Source of the DNA: Dicaeum eximium | Lineage: Eukaryota > Chordata > Aves > Passeriformes > Dicaeidae | Direction: 5' to 3' | DNA: 64,000 nucleotides | Assembly: GCA_013396995.1 (NCBI GenBank) | Contig: VWZP01010350.1 | Location: 244,806 to 308,805 of the forward strand | Part shown: in pieces, positions 25,901 to 38,402 of the stretch | Layout: every line of letters begins with the position of its first letter | Position numbering within the stretch: position 1 is the first letter of the stretch | Notes under the pieces: generated by a model | Databases searched by the model: none | The model's input: only the letters and a program-made list of their open reading frames with translations | Told to the model about the DNA's origin: nothing | Program-made: the position numbers and the translations under genes

Positions 25901-26882
25901 TGTGAGGTCTGTATTGGAAAATAAATAGCTTTGTATTCAAAATGAGAAGCAGAAAAAAATCAGGCTAAGTCAAGCGGAAGCCTGAATACAACAGTATCTC
26001 AAAAAGAAATAGTTTTACTTGGTTTCTCTCTTAAACTAACTTTTATGACAGACATCCAGAATCTCAGGGTCTCATGGAGCATACATTAGACACCATAAAG
26101 GATCTCAAACCTTAGTGAAACAGTGATGTGTGGATCATTGATAGGGGCAATGCAGGGAGGATAGCATGGATTAGATGTGGATTGGATCTTGTTTTTAGAA
26201 AAAAATCATAAATAAAACACTTAGGCCCAGATTCAGGTCTCAGATATGTGGCATATATCACCGGATGCTTGTAAAAAATGTTACTGCACTTTCAGGCCTA
26301 GCCCTAAGTATTCTGTTAATTTTTAACTTGACATTTGTTTTAGTATTTAATGAGTTAGTGTGTGAAAATGCTTGTGCAACTGCCTTCATATGTTTGATCT
26401 TGCAGTTTCCAGGAGCTTGTAGGCAAGGAGATACAACAATGTATAGTCGGTTGCAATGCATACCGTTACAGAAAATGCAACTTCTTTGTGCAGTATTCAA
26501 GCCTTATTTTGGAAAAGTTTAATCATTAACTGCTGAACATATTTTTATTAAAATATAGCATTTCAGCTTTCTGCCTGGATGTAGATGATCTTTATGTTAG
26601 AGGCCACTGTGGGTCTACACTAGAACCCGCTGTTTATTCAGATAAACAACACATGAACATTTACTCTGCAGAGAGCTCTTCTGTCCATTTGGGGGTTCAA
26701 TTCTGTCAATAAACGCATCATGTGTTTTTAGAGCGCAAATGTGAATCCTTTAATTACAGAATTAGTGTCAAATCTATATGTGTGTATGTGATTAAGTCTA
26801 AGAAGAGTGAATAGTAGTGGTAGTAGATTGGATATGGTACTATTCCACTATTTACATTTAACATACCTGTGCATATTTATCC

Positions 26883-26918
26883 ATATCTGTATCTGTATCT
26901 GTATCTATATCTATATAT
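26883..26918. repeat. ATCTGT/ATCTAT microsatellite
   Basis: Tandem hexamers ATCTGT changing to ATCTAT and then TA dinucleotides. Confidence 0.9.
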
Positions 26919-29574
26919 CAATGTTTTCTATTCTGGCAAATAAGAAGCTTCTTCGCATGATGTTTGCCTTTGACAACACAATAGTTTGTAGAAAATGCAG
27001 AAAATTAGGTAAGCCCTTTAAAGATTTGGCTTTACAGTAGTTCCTTAAATTCCCAATAATTTTCTATGTTCTTTGTATCTTTGTTTATCACTGTATCTTT
27101 GTTTAAAAATTTAATCTGGTTGAGTAGCAAGGGAAAACAGTCCTTTGTTAAAAAGGCTAAAATATTGTTTGAGGGACCAAATTGTGTATTTGACAAGTTG
27201 TCAGATTACCGTGCCTGAGCTTTTTATCCTTGCCTGCTGCAAGTAAAAGCAGTCTGGGACTATTCTAGAACATTGTATTGTGCCTGCAGCAATATCAAGG
27301 AACTGTGTCTCTCAGCTAAACAGTTTCACCTCTCACCAAAACATCAAGCTCTGTCATAGATGGCACAGGGCCACCTCAGTGCCATGAAAGAACAAGAATG
27401 GGATGAAGTATCTGCCCTGTAATGTGAAGAAATCTTTTTTGTGGCCATGGTGTTGATATGCTAAATGTGGCATTCCCTCCCTGCTCATGAGGGACACTGA
27501 TGCACTTCCCAGAACCAGAGATGAAGTCTATGTACCTTAGTGAAGGAAGGCTGGCTGTTTCCTGCTGTGATCATCAAGATTCACCTTATCACACTTGTTT
27601 TTGGTTTTTGTTTTCTAAAATCAATGTGCAAAAACTTTGAAACTTGGTTGTCTGCCAATAAAGGAAATCAAGCACCTCCAGTCAGTTCTTCTGATCTTAG
27701 GTAGAACGACTCCTGCTCTAGTGATGCATGTGGCTTTCTAATGCCAGTACGTAAGGCTGGACAAGGGAATCTTCAGAGAGCTATTGTTCTGGACTGCATG
27801 TTAATTAAATGTGCAGATTTTATCTTAATTCACTATTTTTTCTTTAGACAAACTTCCAGCTCCGGCATGGTTCCATTCCCAGTGGCCTTAAATTGCCTTG
27901 GGGTGGTACCAGGGTGGCCTTATTGATCACACATTTTTTTGACCTCTGCAGAAAACAACACAGTCAACACCGTGTAACTATGAGTCCTAAACAGTCTGCA
28001 AAATATGTCAATTAAAGTATAATGTGCCTGGTTTTTTAATTAAATCTTAGTATTTCTTTAGGGGTGGTGTAGCTGACAGGCTTAGGAAGTAAACAAGTCC
28101 TTCATTCCTAGGAGCCTTCTGCAGTATGCTTCAAAATGTTGTAACTGGCAGGTTTCAGTAGGTTAATGAGTCAGGTAAGTAATTTAAATTATTTGGTGAA
28201 TATATTGGCAGCATGTTATATTAATGATTTAACAATGGAAGACTTAATACTGAGTAGATGAGCTTCTAGGAATTAGAGATTGCTTTCCTAAAACTAGGAA
28301 ACAGAGACACTTTTTGTTGAGAGGACTATACCTATTGTGGAATAGCCTGGAATATAGGGAAAAGGTACAAGTTAATTCTAGTATCTGTGTGGAGGTGATG
28401 GTTCATTTGAGTGCAAAACCATGGCAGTCTAATTTCTTTACTGACACATTTGTGTGCAGGCATAAGGAAAGATAACTAAGCAGCCTGGAACCTAAACTTG
28501 CTACAAGAAGGCAATGCCACTGCCAATATTTTCTTGATTTTTACACTGTTGTACCATGGTAATGAAACCACTTTGGTACCATTGGCTCTCACAGAAATAA
28601 GAGGAATGAAGAGTCATAATATGTAAAGGCTGAAAATTCTTCCTGGGCACAGACTGAGAAGATCAAGGGAGAAATGAGGAGCAGCAAAAACCAATTTGTT
28701 TCCTGGATGAATTACTAAACTTGTGTACTAGTAAAATCTTGCTTTCTTATTGCATTTCTTCCTGTGTGGTCAGGACAAAAAGTTGCACTGTCAGCTGCCA
28801 CAGCAAGGAATGGCAGGAAGGAATTTAACATTCAGAAAATAGGAAAATGTTTTGTAAGTTTGAAAATATGTTGAGAGATTTTATAACTATAAACTTCTTC
28901 CCTTGGTAATTACAGGCCAAATTGTTTTCTGATATGAAAGATCCAAGTTACACTTCGGTTTTCGAAACAAGACCAGCTTATGCCAGAAGATATCATCTCT
29001 GTTTTACTGCTGTAATGGCAAAATTAGAGGAAATGCAATGGACATTCCATAATATGTACAAGCCATGCTTAGCCATTCAGATGGCTTGATATTTAGCCCA
29101 GGAGCCACTCTGTTCAGCTCACAAGTCATTAATTCTTCTGAAGTCTGATTTTTTTGCAGGGCAGGGTTCTCCCCCAGCTCCTCCTCTCACAATTTAAAGT
29201 TCTGACTTTACGCGTTACAGGTTTGGAGCAGTGTCTTTGGTGGGGAGGATGGGGGGAGAGCAGGGGGGATTGGACAACTGCCCAATTTCATATGATAAAA
29301 GTGAAATTCTCTTCTGTCTGCAGGACAATCCCCAGGGAACAACGTATGAAACCCAAACTTAAATAAAATCATATCCTGTTTGCAAACATCATATTCCCTT
29401 TGCTTCTCAGTAATCTGGACCCATAAACCCCAGCACAGCTTGAGAGCCCATTCCTCATCTAAACAAATGCCATAAGCCCCTTTATACTTTTACAACCATG
29501 TCAGAAAATAATATTGACTGCCAATAGTGATGTGATGGGAGTTGCCTCCTCTGAGCCATAAAAGAAGCAGTCTG

Positions 29575-29725
29575 TTATCAATTTCTCTAAATGCATCAAG
29601 GGAATTACGGGTCGGTTCAGTTCCAAGTTATAAATGACAATTCAAAAGCCGCAGAAGTGTTTGAAGCTGGGAGCCGATGATGACATTATCATAAAAGCCT
29701 GCTCTTCTTTGCTTTTGTGGGGTTT
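29575..29725. promoter_or_regulatory. Candidate conserved non-coding element in the 14-kb intron
   Basis: A compact, non-repetitive block including AATTACGGGTCGGTTCAG, CAGTTCCAAGTTATAAATGA and GATGATGACATTATCATAAAA. It holds CpG dinucleotides that are rare in the flanks and a near-palindromic TGATGACATTATCA core. Enhancer function is inferred only. Confidence 0.35.
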
Positions 29726-30250
29726 TTTGCCTATCAACTAGACAAAAAAATATGGCTGAGAAATTACTTCAAGATTTCTTCACACAGCAGCAGGTCAAGC
29801 AGGCAAGAAAACAATCACTATTTTTAGTGACAGACTGAGACAAGGAGATGAAACTTACTCCCATTAAAAGTAGATTTCTGCTTCTCTTATTGTCATTTTC
29901 ACAACACAACAGGTGAGGAATTGCAATAGATGGATACATTGGTCAAATGATCAGTTATAGCTCTAGTGGCTGTTTACAGATGAAAAATTGTGGAGTGGTC
30001 TGACAATCCACAGAACCAAAATGTAATTTGTGATTATACTCCCCATTTGGCCATTTCACCTGCAATCTACCCACCCCTCCTAGAAAAATTTTCACATTCC
30101 AAACCTCTGACCAGCTGCAAGAAACCATCTCTTTTTATTAAAACTGCTGGCCATAGAGCTGCTAGTCTCTCTCCAGCACAAAGAATTTCATCCCCTTGGT
30201 ATTAGAATTCTTTAACAACAGTTGGTTCTGGAACAAGGTTAAGCTTGGGG

Positions 30251-30280
30251 AAAAAAAAAAAAAAACCAAAAAAAAAAACC
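30251..30280. repeat. A-rich tract
   Basis: Two poly(A) runs separated and ended by CC. It could be an old retroelement tail, but no element body is recognisable. Confidence 0.9.
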
Positions 30281-30758
30281 ATAAAAAGCATTATTGCAGG
30301 AGGGAGATCCCACACTTCAGTGGATTTTATACTCCTGACCCTGGATAGTCCAAGAAAAATTAGCCAAGAAAAATTTAAATTGGGAAAATTTCAAAATTAG
30401 CAAACCAAAACCACTACACAAATTAGTGTTTCCACCCGGTTTCGAACTAAAGCCAGCACAAATCCTCTGATAAAATATTAACCATCATTGAAAGAAAACA
30501 TGTTATGGGCAAGTTTAGGATGCTAGTTTAGACAATCTTTTTTCTCTGCATGTGAGATCTGTTCAATTTAACTGTACAGATGAGACAGATTTCTGCTCTT
30601 AGATAAGAGAGCTAATTACTACTTATATAGTTCTTTATAAAACAAAAAAAAATTGATTTCTTCTGAAAGCGTAACATATACTAAGCCAATCACTGACATA
30701 ATCTCTAGCACTACTTAAAAGAAAGCTTATATGGATGAAAAATGTTTACAAAATGAGT

Positions 30759-30811
30759 AAACTGTAGTTTTACATACTGTAGTTTACAGTTTACAAACTG
30801 TAGTTTTACAT
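30759..30811. repeat. Duplicated 17-mer with inverted segment between
   Basis: AAACTGTAGTTTTACAT is present at 30759-30775 and 30795-30811. The segment between contains CTGTAGTTTACAG and TTTACAAACTG, partly complementary to the copies. Confidence 0.85.
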
Positions 30812-33764
30812 TTTTTTCATTGCTACAAAAGAATTAGTGGAGTGATGGTAAAGGATCAGAAAATACTAGTTATGGACACAGACTGTTTTTCAAAATTCTT
30901 GAAACAAACTTTATTTCACTGTAACTGTAAGTAATGTCCAAAGAAGATGATCCCTGATGTTCACTGCAGTTTTAGAACAGAGAAGAACATCAGTAATAGA
31001 GTAGAATTCAGGGTTACAGAAGTTGGACTTCTGTTTGTGACCAGCATAAGCCCATCAAATGATCATGTCTTCGGTGTTTCGGAAGTCCTAGCTTCCATTC
31101 CTTGATGGAAGAGCAGTTTTTATTCTGTTCAGTCATTCTTTCACATCAAATTTATAAGCTGTTTGTGGAACAGGGCCTCAGAACTAGGACTTGGCAGTAT
31201 TTATAATTATATGCAATAGGTAGATCATAGCTTTAGGTAGATGGTCTTTATCCTCCTTATGAATAAAGCCTTACTTGTCCAGTGCTCTTTCCAACGGTGG
31301 CACCACTTCAGTGCATGGGGTCCCAAACCAGAAATAATATTTGATCTCTTGTGTGGTAGCCACACTCACTAAGAAATGGGGTCTGTGATAATAAATCCAG
31401 CCTGGGAGTGGACAGAACTGGGTTTCCCATCCCCTGTATGAGTAGTCAAACCACTAATCTATTTAATAATACAGCTGCATAATAACAGCAAGGTTAGACT
31501 GGTATGGTATGAAAACAATGGGATCAAAGAGCTCTGAAAACCCTCATTGAAAAGGCAGTCATAAAAGTCTCCTGCAATAATGGAATCTTTTTCCTTAACA
31601 CTGTGTTATATTCTGTAGCAAACAAGTAATGATAGAAGCAAGGAGGAAAAAATATACAACAAACATAAAAAAGATAGAATTCTTCCATCCCTTCCTAAAA
31701 TCTTTTCATGAATTGCATTTCCTGCGTTACATTAATTACTGCTTTATACCTTTCATTTAAGTTGAAAGGTACTAAGTAGCAATATTTCTTGTCCCTTTCC
31801 ACCATCATTTCTGAAAGTAAGCTTAAGGATGGCTTTCCACATAGTTTGGAGCAATTCCCTTTCCTGGAGCTCATCTTAACCAATCGACAGCTAAATATTG
31901 ATGAAAAAAAGCTCCTAATCTGATTATTTACCTTTGAAAGGGTCATAACCCATTCCTTTAAAAGAGCCCCACGGCAAGCCTGACAGTAATAATATATAGA
32001 AAGGCAGACCAACTAGAAAATAAATAAATAAAAGATCCATTTCTACAACATGCTCTTTAATCCAATTCCATTAATTTAAATAAGAAATAAATTAAACACA
32101 CTGGAAAAAAAGTGTAGATTAATTTAAATGCTTTAAAAAATGAAGTTGTACTGAGCAATTCTGACTTGTGTTAGCTTTAGAATGGAACATATTGTCATTA
32201 GTACAAGGATTCCTAAGGACATCTCTGGTCATTTCTGGTCACAATAATCTGTTTCACAGAAAAATCTTATCCTTTAATTTTTAAAGAATGCTATAGTCTA
32301 TTTTACTCTCCAAGGCCTTCAAATAGATTTTTTTCAAGCGCTTTTACATAATCTCTTTTTACTTAGAAGCCTAAATGTCCTTTCTCAGCTTTATTAAATT
32401 TTTGTTCAATTTTCTCTGCATCAGCAGTGTGAAAAATTACCTTTTTTTACACACCAGTGCATGCATATATGTGTGCATGTGTGTACACAGTAGTTTACAG
32501 AGGTGCCTGTGCACACACAGCTACATGTCAGTGTGTAATGGTAGCTGAACCACATACAGAAATGATGCCCAAGTTTCCAGATCGGCAAGTTGCTGGTCAC
32601 CAACTTCCAAATTTTAGGCAGGATCTGCAGCGAGCTAAGCCCAAGGTGGATGAGCTGGAACGATTACGACTCCCTGATGCTTTTTTTTCTTAACTCATAG
32701 TTCAAAAATCCACCAAAATTACAAAATGCTGAAGGTTAAAATGCATTTTTTTCTTTTTTTTCTGTGCGTATGTTAAAACCTAACAAAATTAGTATTTCTT
32801 CTGTCATATAAACATACTAGTATGGTATGGAATTTATCCTTTGTGAAGAATAAAATTAAATAAAACTGTGTAAGGTTGCAGTGAAAGTTGACCTCCAGAG
32901 ATTACACCTTTCTGTCTGCTCAGACTTTTCAGAGAAGATACTTGGAGAATTCACTAAGAAGCAGGAAAAGGGAAGTAAAATATACATCAACCATCCAGCC
33001 CACGGATATCTAGAATATTATCATTTCACTTTGACTTTGATGACATCAGTAAATAATGGATCCAGCTGGACCAAAAGCGTGAAATACTTTTGTCTGAAAA
33101 ACTCATTTATGTGAAAAATTATTTCTCCTTGGCATTATCTTCACTACCATTTAATAGGAGCTCAATACCGGTATCAGTAGAAATTCTACATGGTTTTCAC
33201 TAATTTAGCTGTACTCTTTTACCTAGTGTTGCAACTTACTAATTTCTGCAGATTTTTGTCTACTGTGTCCCAATACAAGCTTGTCTTTCAGGATGAATCC
33301 ATTTCAAAACAGGGCATAAAAATGCTCACAAAATTTATTACTTTAATACCCAAGTTATTGGCTAGCAGCTAAATTATTTCATTGGCAACTTTTTTGTCTT
33401 GCAGAGAAGTGTGGAGCCATATTTACTTTCCAGCAGTACATGAAACAGCTTCTCCAAAGCTCATTGTGCTATAACAATTGTGCCCATGTTACTTTCCTCA
33501 AGAAAAGAGCTCATGTGAAAAACCTAAAGTAGGATAACTAGAAATTGTCACATTTACACAAAATTTGTTCCTAACTGTTCCATATGCCTCTTGTAATGCG
33601 CTGTCTTCTGTGTCTTTGAAAACACAGTGCAATAATGGCTCATGTTTCATCTCTACATTTTTTATCAGCTTCTGAAGACTTTGAACTGATAGTGCTAAAG
33701 AACTGACCAGAGAACCCATATGTTGTGTGTTGTTCCTTTTGTGAAAAAACAAGCATCTACTTAC

Positions 33765-33814
33765 CCCAAGTCCCCCACAAGGCAACAAGGAAAAGAGTTT
33801 TTGAGACACGTTTC
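33765..33814 (-). CDS. HDAC9: HDAC9 50-bp micro-exon (LPCGGLG)
   Basis: A small 50-bp exon: two bases completing a Gly codon, then 16 codons reading NVSQKLFSLLPCGGLG. The acceptor is AATATATAG with a T-rich tract upstream, and the donor is a strong GTAAGT. The Cys of LPCGG is the remaining ligand of the class IIa structural zinc, brought together with the KHQC and HPEH residues two exons upstream. The exon ends in phase 0 and joins directly to VDSDT of the next exon. If it were read through at the donor, the frame would stay open into the intron down to 33498. Confidence 0.95.
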
Positions 33815-36800
33815 CTATATATTAAAGAAAAAAAGAAACAATAAGCATCAAAAAAGACATTTAAATACTTGAACAGTATTTCCTTACTCTTTACAGTAAT
33901 TCAGATTTCAGTATTATTATCACTATGAAAATGCCAGATAATAGTACAAAAAATAATCAAAATACTTAGCAATCAAATCAGCCATGGGACTTTTAAGGTA
34001 CTGTTATGCAACAGTGAAAAATCTTAAGACTGGTAAGAGGTAGTTTCAAAGGAATATAATGATCAAAATTCCAAAGAAAATCACTCTGAACTAGGGTGAC
34101 TAATCATCCTGATATCGGTAGCTGATAAGCAGTTTGACTAAGCTGCTCATCTCAGCTTCTTTTCCAGCTAGAGGAGAGAGGCAGGCACCTCCATGCAGCC
34201 TACATAATTGATGGGATGAATTATGCTTGAGAAGTACCTGTTTCTTTTCACTGACAACAGAGGGAACCACATTAAGTTTACCTTAAACTGATAACTAATT
34301 TCTTAGCTTTTTTGCTTCAAAAGAGTTTCTCCTTTGAAAATTGCAGCCTTAGTCAATCTATGTAAAAATACTGTTTTCTTCATTCACATTACATCAATGA
34401 TTGTATTAATATTTTGAAAACATAACTTAAAATACTATTTTTTCAGTATTATTCAGTAAATACATTATACTAAAGGGCACAAAAACTTAATAGGCTTTAG
34501 AATTTAATTTCCAGCTAATCTACTCTATACATTAGTTAATATAATAGGGTTTACTTTAATATTTATACTTTTTTTTTTTTTTNCAAAACTCACAGTTTAT
34601 CTTGATAATGACAATATGAAGACCGGGTAGGGATCTCAGGATTTGATGCAGTTCCTATCCCGGTGTGTAATCTGATCCTAAGGCAGCTGTGGAAGAGAAC
34701 ATAAGCTTTTCCCCTGCCATATCACAGAACTGGCTTTGTAACTTTGCCATCTGGAGGAAGCATTAGATAGTGAATCACTTGAGTTACCTAGAGGAGTCAC
34801 CCATTGTTGTGGAAGGGGCGAATGCTGCAGTTACTCATGTTTAGCAGGTGCCAATGAAATGCATAAAGACAACTCTAAGCCATCATCTTTGAAGTACAAG
34901 AGACCAGACTGCAAGGTCTGGGATGAGGAAAGTGCTTTACACTTTGAGTAAAATCCAAGATGCATTTTTATCCGACTAGAGGCCTTTGATCAGTTTGCAC
35001 AGTGTGCGAGAGAAGCCAAACAAAACCTCCTGTGGAGCTACCAGGGGAAATGCAGGTGCAGCAGCTGAGCAGAGTATTCTCATACTGTGAGTCCTAATGG
35101 CTCCAGACATGCAAGGAAATGTTGGCTGCAGGAGATTGTCAGAGGTGCAAGTTGGAGTTTCCAGATTTCTTGCTAAGCAGATCCAGGGACCAATTTTTCA
35201 CTTTTTACAATGGGGAGGATGAAAAAGTCTCAAGCAGATAACTAAAAAAAAAATTAATGCTGTTAAAGTGCCAGGAGACATTAATGGAAACATAAGATGT
35301 AATTTGAGATAAAAGAAGGCATTTTTTAGATTATTGAATGACTAGACATTTTTTCTTAAATTCAGTGGCAGAGTTGGGAAATAAGAGACAACAGATGAAC
35401 TCTTATTTATATCCCTGCAGCCAGGCACATTGTGCATGGTAAACACTATTAAAAACAATAAACATAAAGTAAAAACAGAAAAGCAGATGGTGAGGAAGGA
35501 CACTAAAATCAATCAGGAGATAGTACTAAAACTGGGGAAAACAAGCCTTTTCAGTGCATCAAGAAGCTTGCTGGGATACTTGCTTCTTATTGCATGATGG
35601 CTTAAAAAATAGTAGTTGCCAAACTCTGGAGAACAAGAAAAGCATTGAGATTTCATGGAAAGAACAGTGGGGAAATGTTGGACTAAGAGAAAGTGAGACC
35701 ATCACTTAGCTAGCCTCACAGAAAAGGAAAGCTCAAAACAGCCTGCCATAAATGAAAATCAATAGCAAAAAGCTACTCTGAAAATGAATTGGAGTGAGAA
35801 TTTCCCATGATGTTTGAAGTTGATGTCCCAGGTGATATAGGGATACTTTAAGTAAGGTAGAAGACAAAGTCTAAATAATCAAATATTTTTGATTTTGCAC
35901 TAGGGCAGAGTCTCACCAGCACTTTAGATTCAGTACAACTGTTTACTGATATAACTAGAAATGTTCCAAGATTTGTATTCTAGAATATCAATGCACAAAG
36001 GCATAGAAGCTAGTTTGTCAAATTAGGTGCTGAGACACCCATCACTGACTGAGGTCAGGCCCTTACAGAAGTCAAGGAAGCTGCTGAGGAGATTGATGAC
36101 TGGGGACTGGGTCTGATAAACTGAGGAAAAATGATGAGTAGAAGCTCACTTTCAAAAGAAAATGAAATAGAAAAAGGCCTTCAAACAAGGCAGATGCACT
36201 ATTCCAGTGAGGAACAGGAAACACAAGACTTTTCTGGAGTATAAGTGGTGAACAAATGGTGCCTCTGTCTTTTTGGATGTAGAGGAGTAAAGAAAGGAAG
36301 TTTAGATCCTACTTTTCATTAGGATGCAAAGCCATCATTTGATGGAACTATTTCTGTAGAAAAAAATAATACACTTTCATTGAAACAGAAATATTTTCTG
36401 AGACATCAATATTGTTATTGATGACATTTTTTATAAGAAGCATTTTCTTCAGATATTTTTCCCTTGGTACATGTATATTGAATTTCTGTAATATACGAAG
36501 ATGTTAATTTTAATGTCAGGATTGGTTAGGTTTAACCTCACTGAAATGGGGACAGCATTTTGGAAAAATGTGAGACAGTTGGGTTCCTTTATCCAAGAGT
36601 CTGGAAGCCCAAATGATTAGAGCTCTCAGCCAGAAAACAGGCACATGCAAAAGCATGTGGGAAGGGTGTTTTATTGACTTTTGTCTTGGTAAAAGGCCAT
36701 CTGAGATGCAACAAGAAAGTATCCTAGAAACAGAGAGAGAAAAGAGCAGTGAGCCAAGGATACACTCAGATTATATTCTAAGAGTGTGATCTTGATATAA

Positions 36801-38281
36801 ACTTAGAGAGTAAATGTTTTGGACTAAGTGTCTAATAAAAAAGGCAAACCATGTCCAGTAAGGAACTGTGGGCCAAGAAATGGTTTTCTGAGACTGGATA
36901 AACAAAGCTTTCTGCATTCTGAATACATCAGCAGAAACACAGGTCCATTCCTTCTTAACCTTGTATCTGCAACTGTACACTGTATCCCAGAGGCTGCTCA
37001 ACCACTGAGATCCAAAACTGGAACAATATTTTATATCTGTGTTAAATTAAATCATGTAAAAATAAAATTAATTAAACCAAACAAAATTTAAATGAAATGC
37101 TTGACTGTATCAAAAAGGAACAATTTAACAATGTTGATGAAATCAAATAAAAATATTTCCAATTTAATTTTTCAGGAATTTAGAACTTTTTCTTGGAAAT
37201 GCCTTCTTTTAAAGGAGGATTTCCTACTTAGAAATACAAGCTCCTAAGAATGTATTATACTGTAAATATTTTTTTGTTTTGATGTTGCCTTGGCTAAGAA
37301 AATGCATAAACCTATTATGAGCTTAGGACTTCCTTAAGCAAGTCTGAAGAAACAGCGTAAGTTTCCAAAGCAAAATAATTGCTATGTATTACTAGAATTG
37401 TGGCAGCAATTTCTTTTGATGGCTAATGTTATTTTTGTTTGGGTTAGATTACATTTAGGAAAAGCTTCACATCTTAGAAGAAGTGTTATAAAAATAACTG
37501 AGAATAAAAGTGTTGCATCCAGCATGCTGGGACATAAAAAGCAGGATTTCACTCACAGACTATTTCCAAAATGCACTAGTTTTTTGTGTGTTTCTGACAA
37601 GTAGTCTTACTTCATGCTACACTAATTGAAGAGCTCATTTTAACCCTACTTTTGTGTTATGAAAGTCACACACTGAGCATTGGCTGTGTATGAAGATATT
37701 TTGGATGGAAAAACCTGTCAGTTTTCTGCTATTCTGTAGAACCATAGGTGCATTTAATATGTTCATGTATTTTCCCTCGTGTTCTTCAGAAAAATACCAT
37801 ATCCTGCATAATGAGAAGGCATTAAAATAAACTTTACTTATTAGCAAAACTTAGGTATAGTATCTGCAGACAGGGTGGCTGAAATAGTTGAAATAAAGCA
37901 AATGAGAACAGCAAACAAACAATTCTGACAAGCAAGTGTATCTTAAATTCCTAATTTCAAATCAAAGAATACAAGGAGGTAGAAAACCAACTGTGTTCAA
38001 AATTGCCACTGACCTCCAGTGGAGAACAGGTTACAGTAAAAGGTTAACACTGAGGATTTTTGAAGCAAATGAGGAGAAACTCGTATCGCTGCTTTCCAGC
38101 CGGTGTATTTTGCTAATCTATATTTGGCTTCCATTGTAACATTCTCCTTGCACATAGCAATGCGTTTGGAAAAAGTGAATTTTTGTCACACTGCTTGCCA
38201 AGTGTTTTAAACTGACACCAGCTATGACTAATGACAGTGCTGGAATGTGCTGTTCTCAGTAGAATAGAGGCCTGTACAGAC
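33815..38281 (-). other. HDAC9: HDAC9 intron (4.5 kb)
   Basis: Unannotated AT-rich intron. A poly(T) run ending in an ambiguous base lies near 34571-34583. No mobile element, RNA gene or conserved-looking block was recognised. Confidence 0.85.
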
Positions 38282-38402
38282 CTAGGAGTTTCCTGGGGTC
38301 CAGCTTCTGTCTGTTCAGTGGGCTGGTGCCATACAGCAGTGAATGATGTTCAGAGTGAACCAGCTGTATTTCCTCCAGACTGGCTTTTCGACCTCGAATT
38401 CG
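38282..38402 (-). CDS. HDAC9: HDAC9 deacetylase-domain exon (GRKASLEEIQLVHSE)
   Basis: A 121-bp exon with acceptor TTTCTTTCAG, phase 0 in and phase 1 out. Its 40 codons start RIRGRKASLEEIQ and continue LVHSEHHSLLYGTSPL before ending DPRKLL plus a split G. Joined to its neighbours it reads KCE-RIRGRK on one side and KLLG-NVSQKL on the other, matching the order in all class IIa HDACs. It encodes helical structure of the deacetylase fold between the zinc subdomain and the catalytic pocket. The donor is GTCTGT, a weak match to consensus, but it is the only nearby one giving the required phase. Confidence 0.96.

Larger units (their letters stand above)
19544..33764 (-). other. HDAC9: HDAC9 intron (14.2 kb)
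   Basis: The largest complete intron here. It contains a GAGAGG repeat (19578-19610) and a 3 x 13-bp tandem repeat (19895-19933). An ATCTGT-type microsatellite lies near 26883-26918, and a candidate conserved element at about 29575-29725. There is an A-rich tract at 30251-30280, and a duplicated 17-mer around 30759-30811. No CR1 copy or gene was recognised, which is notable for its size. Confidence 0.85.
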
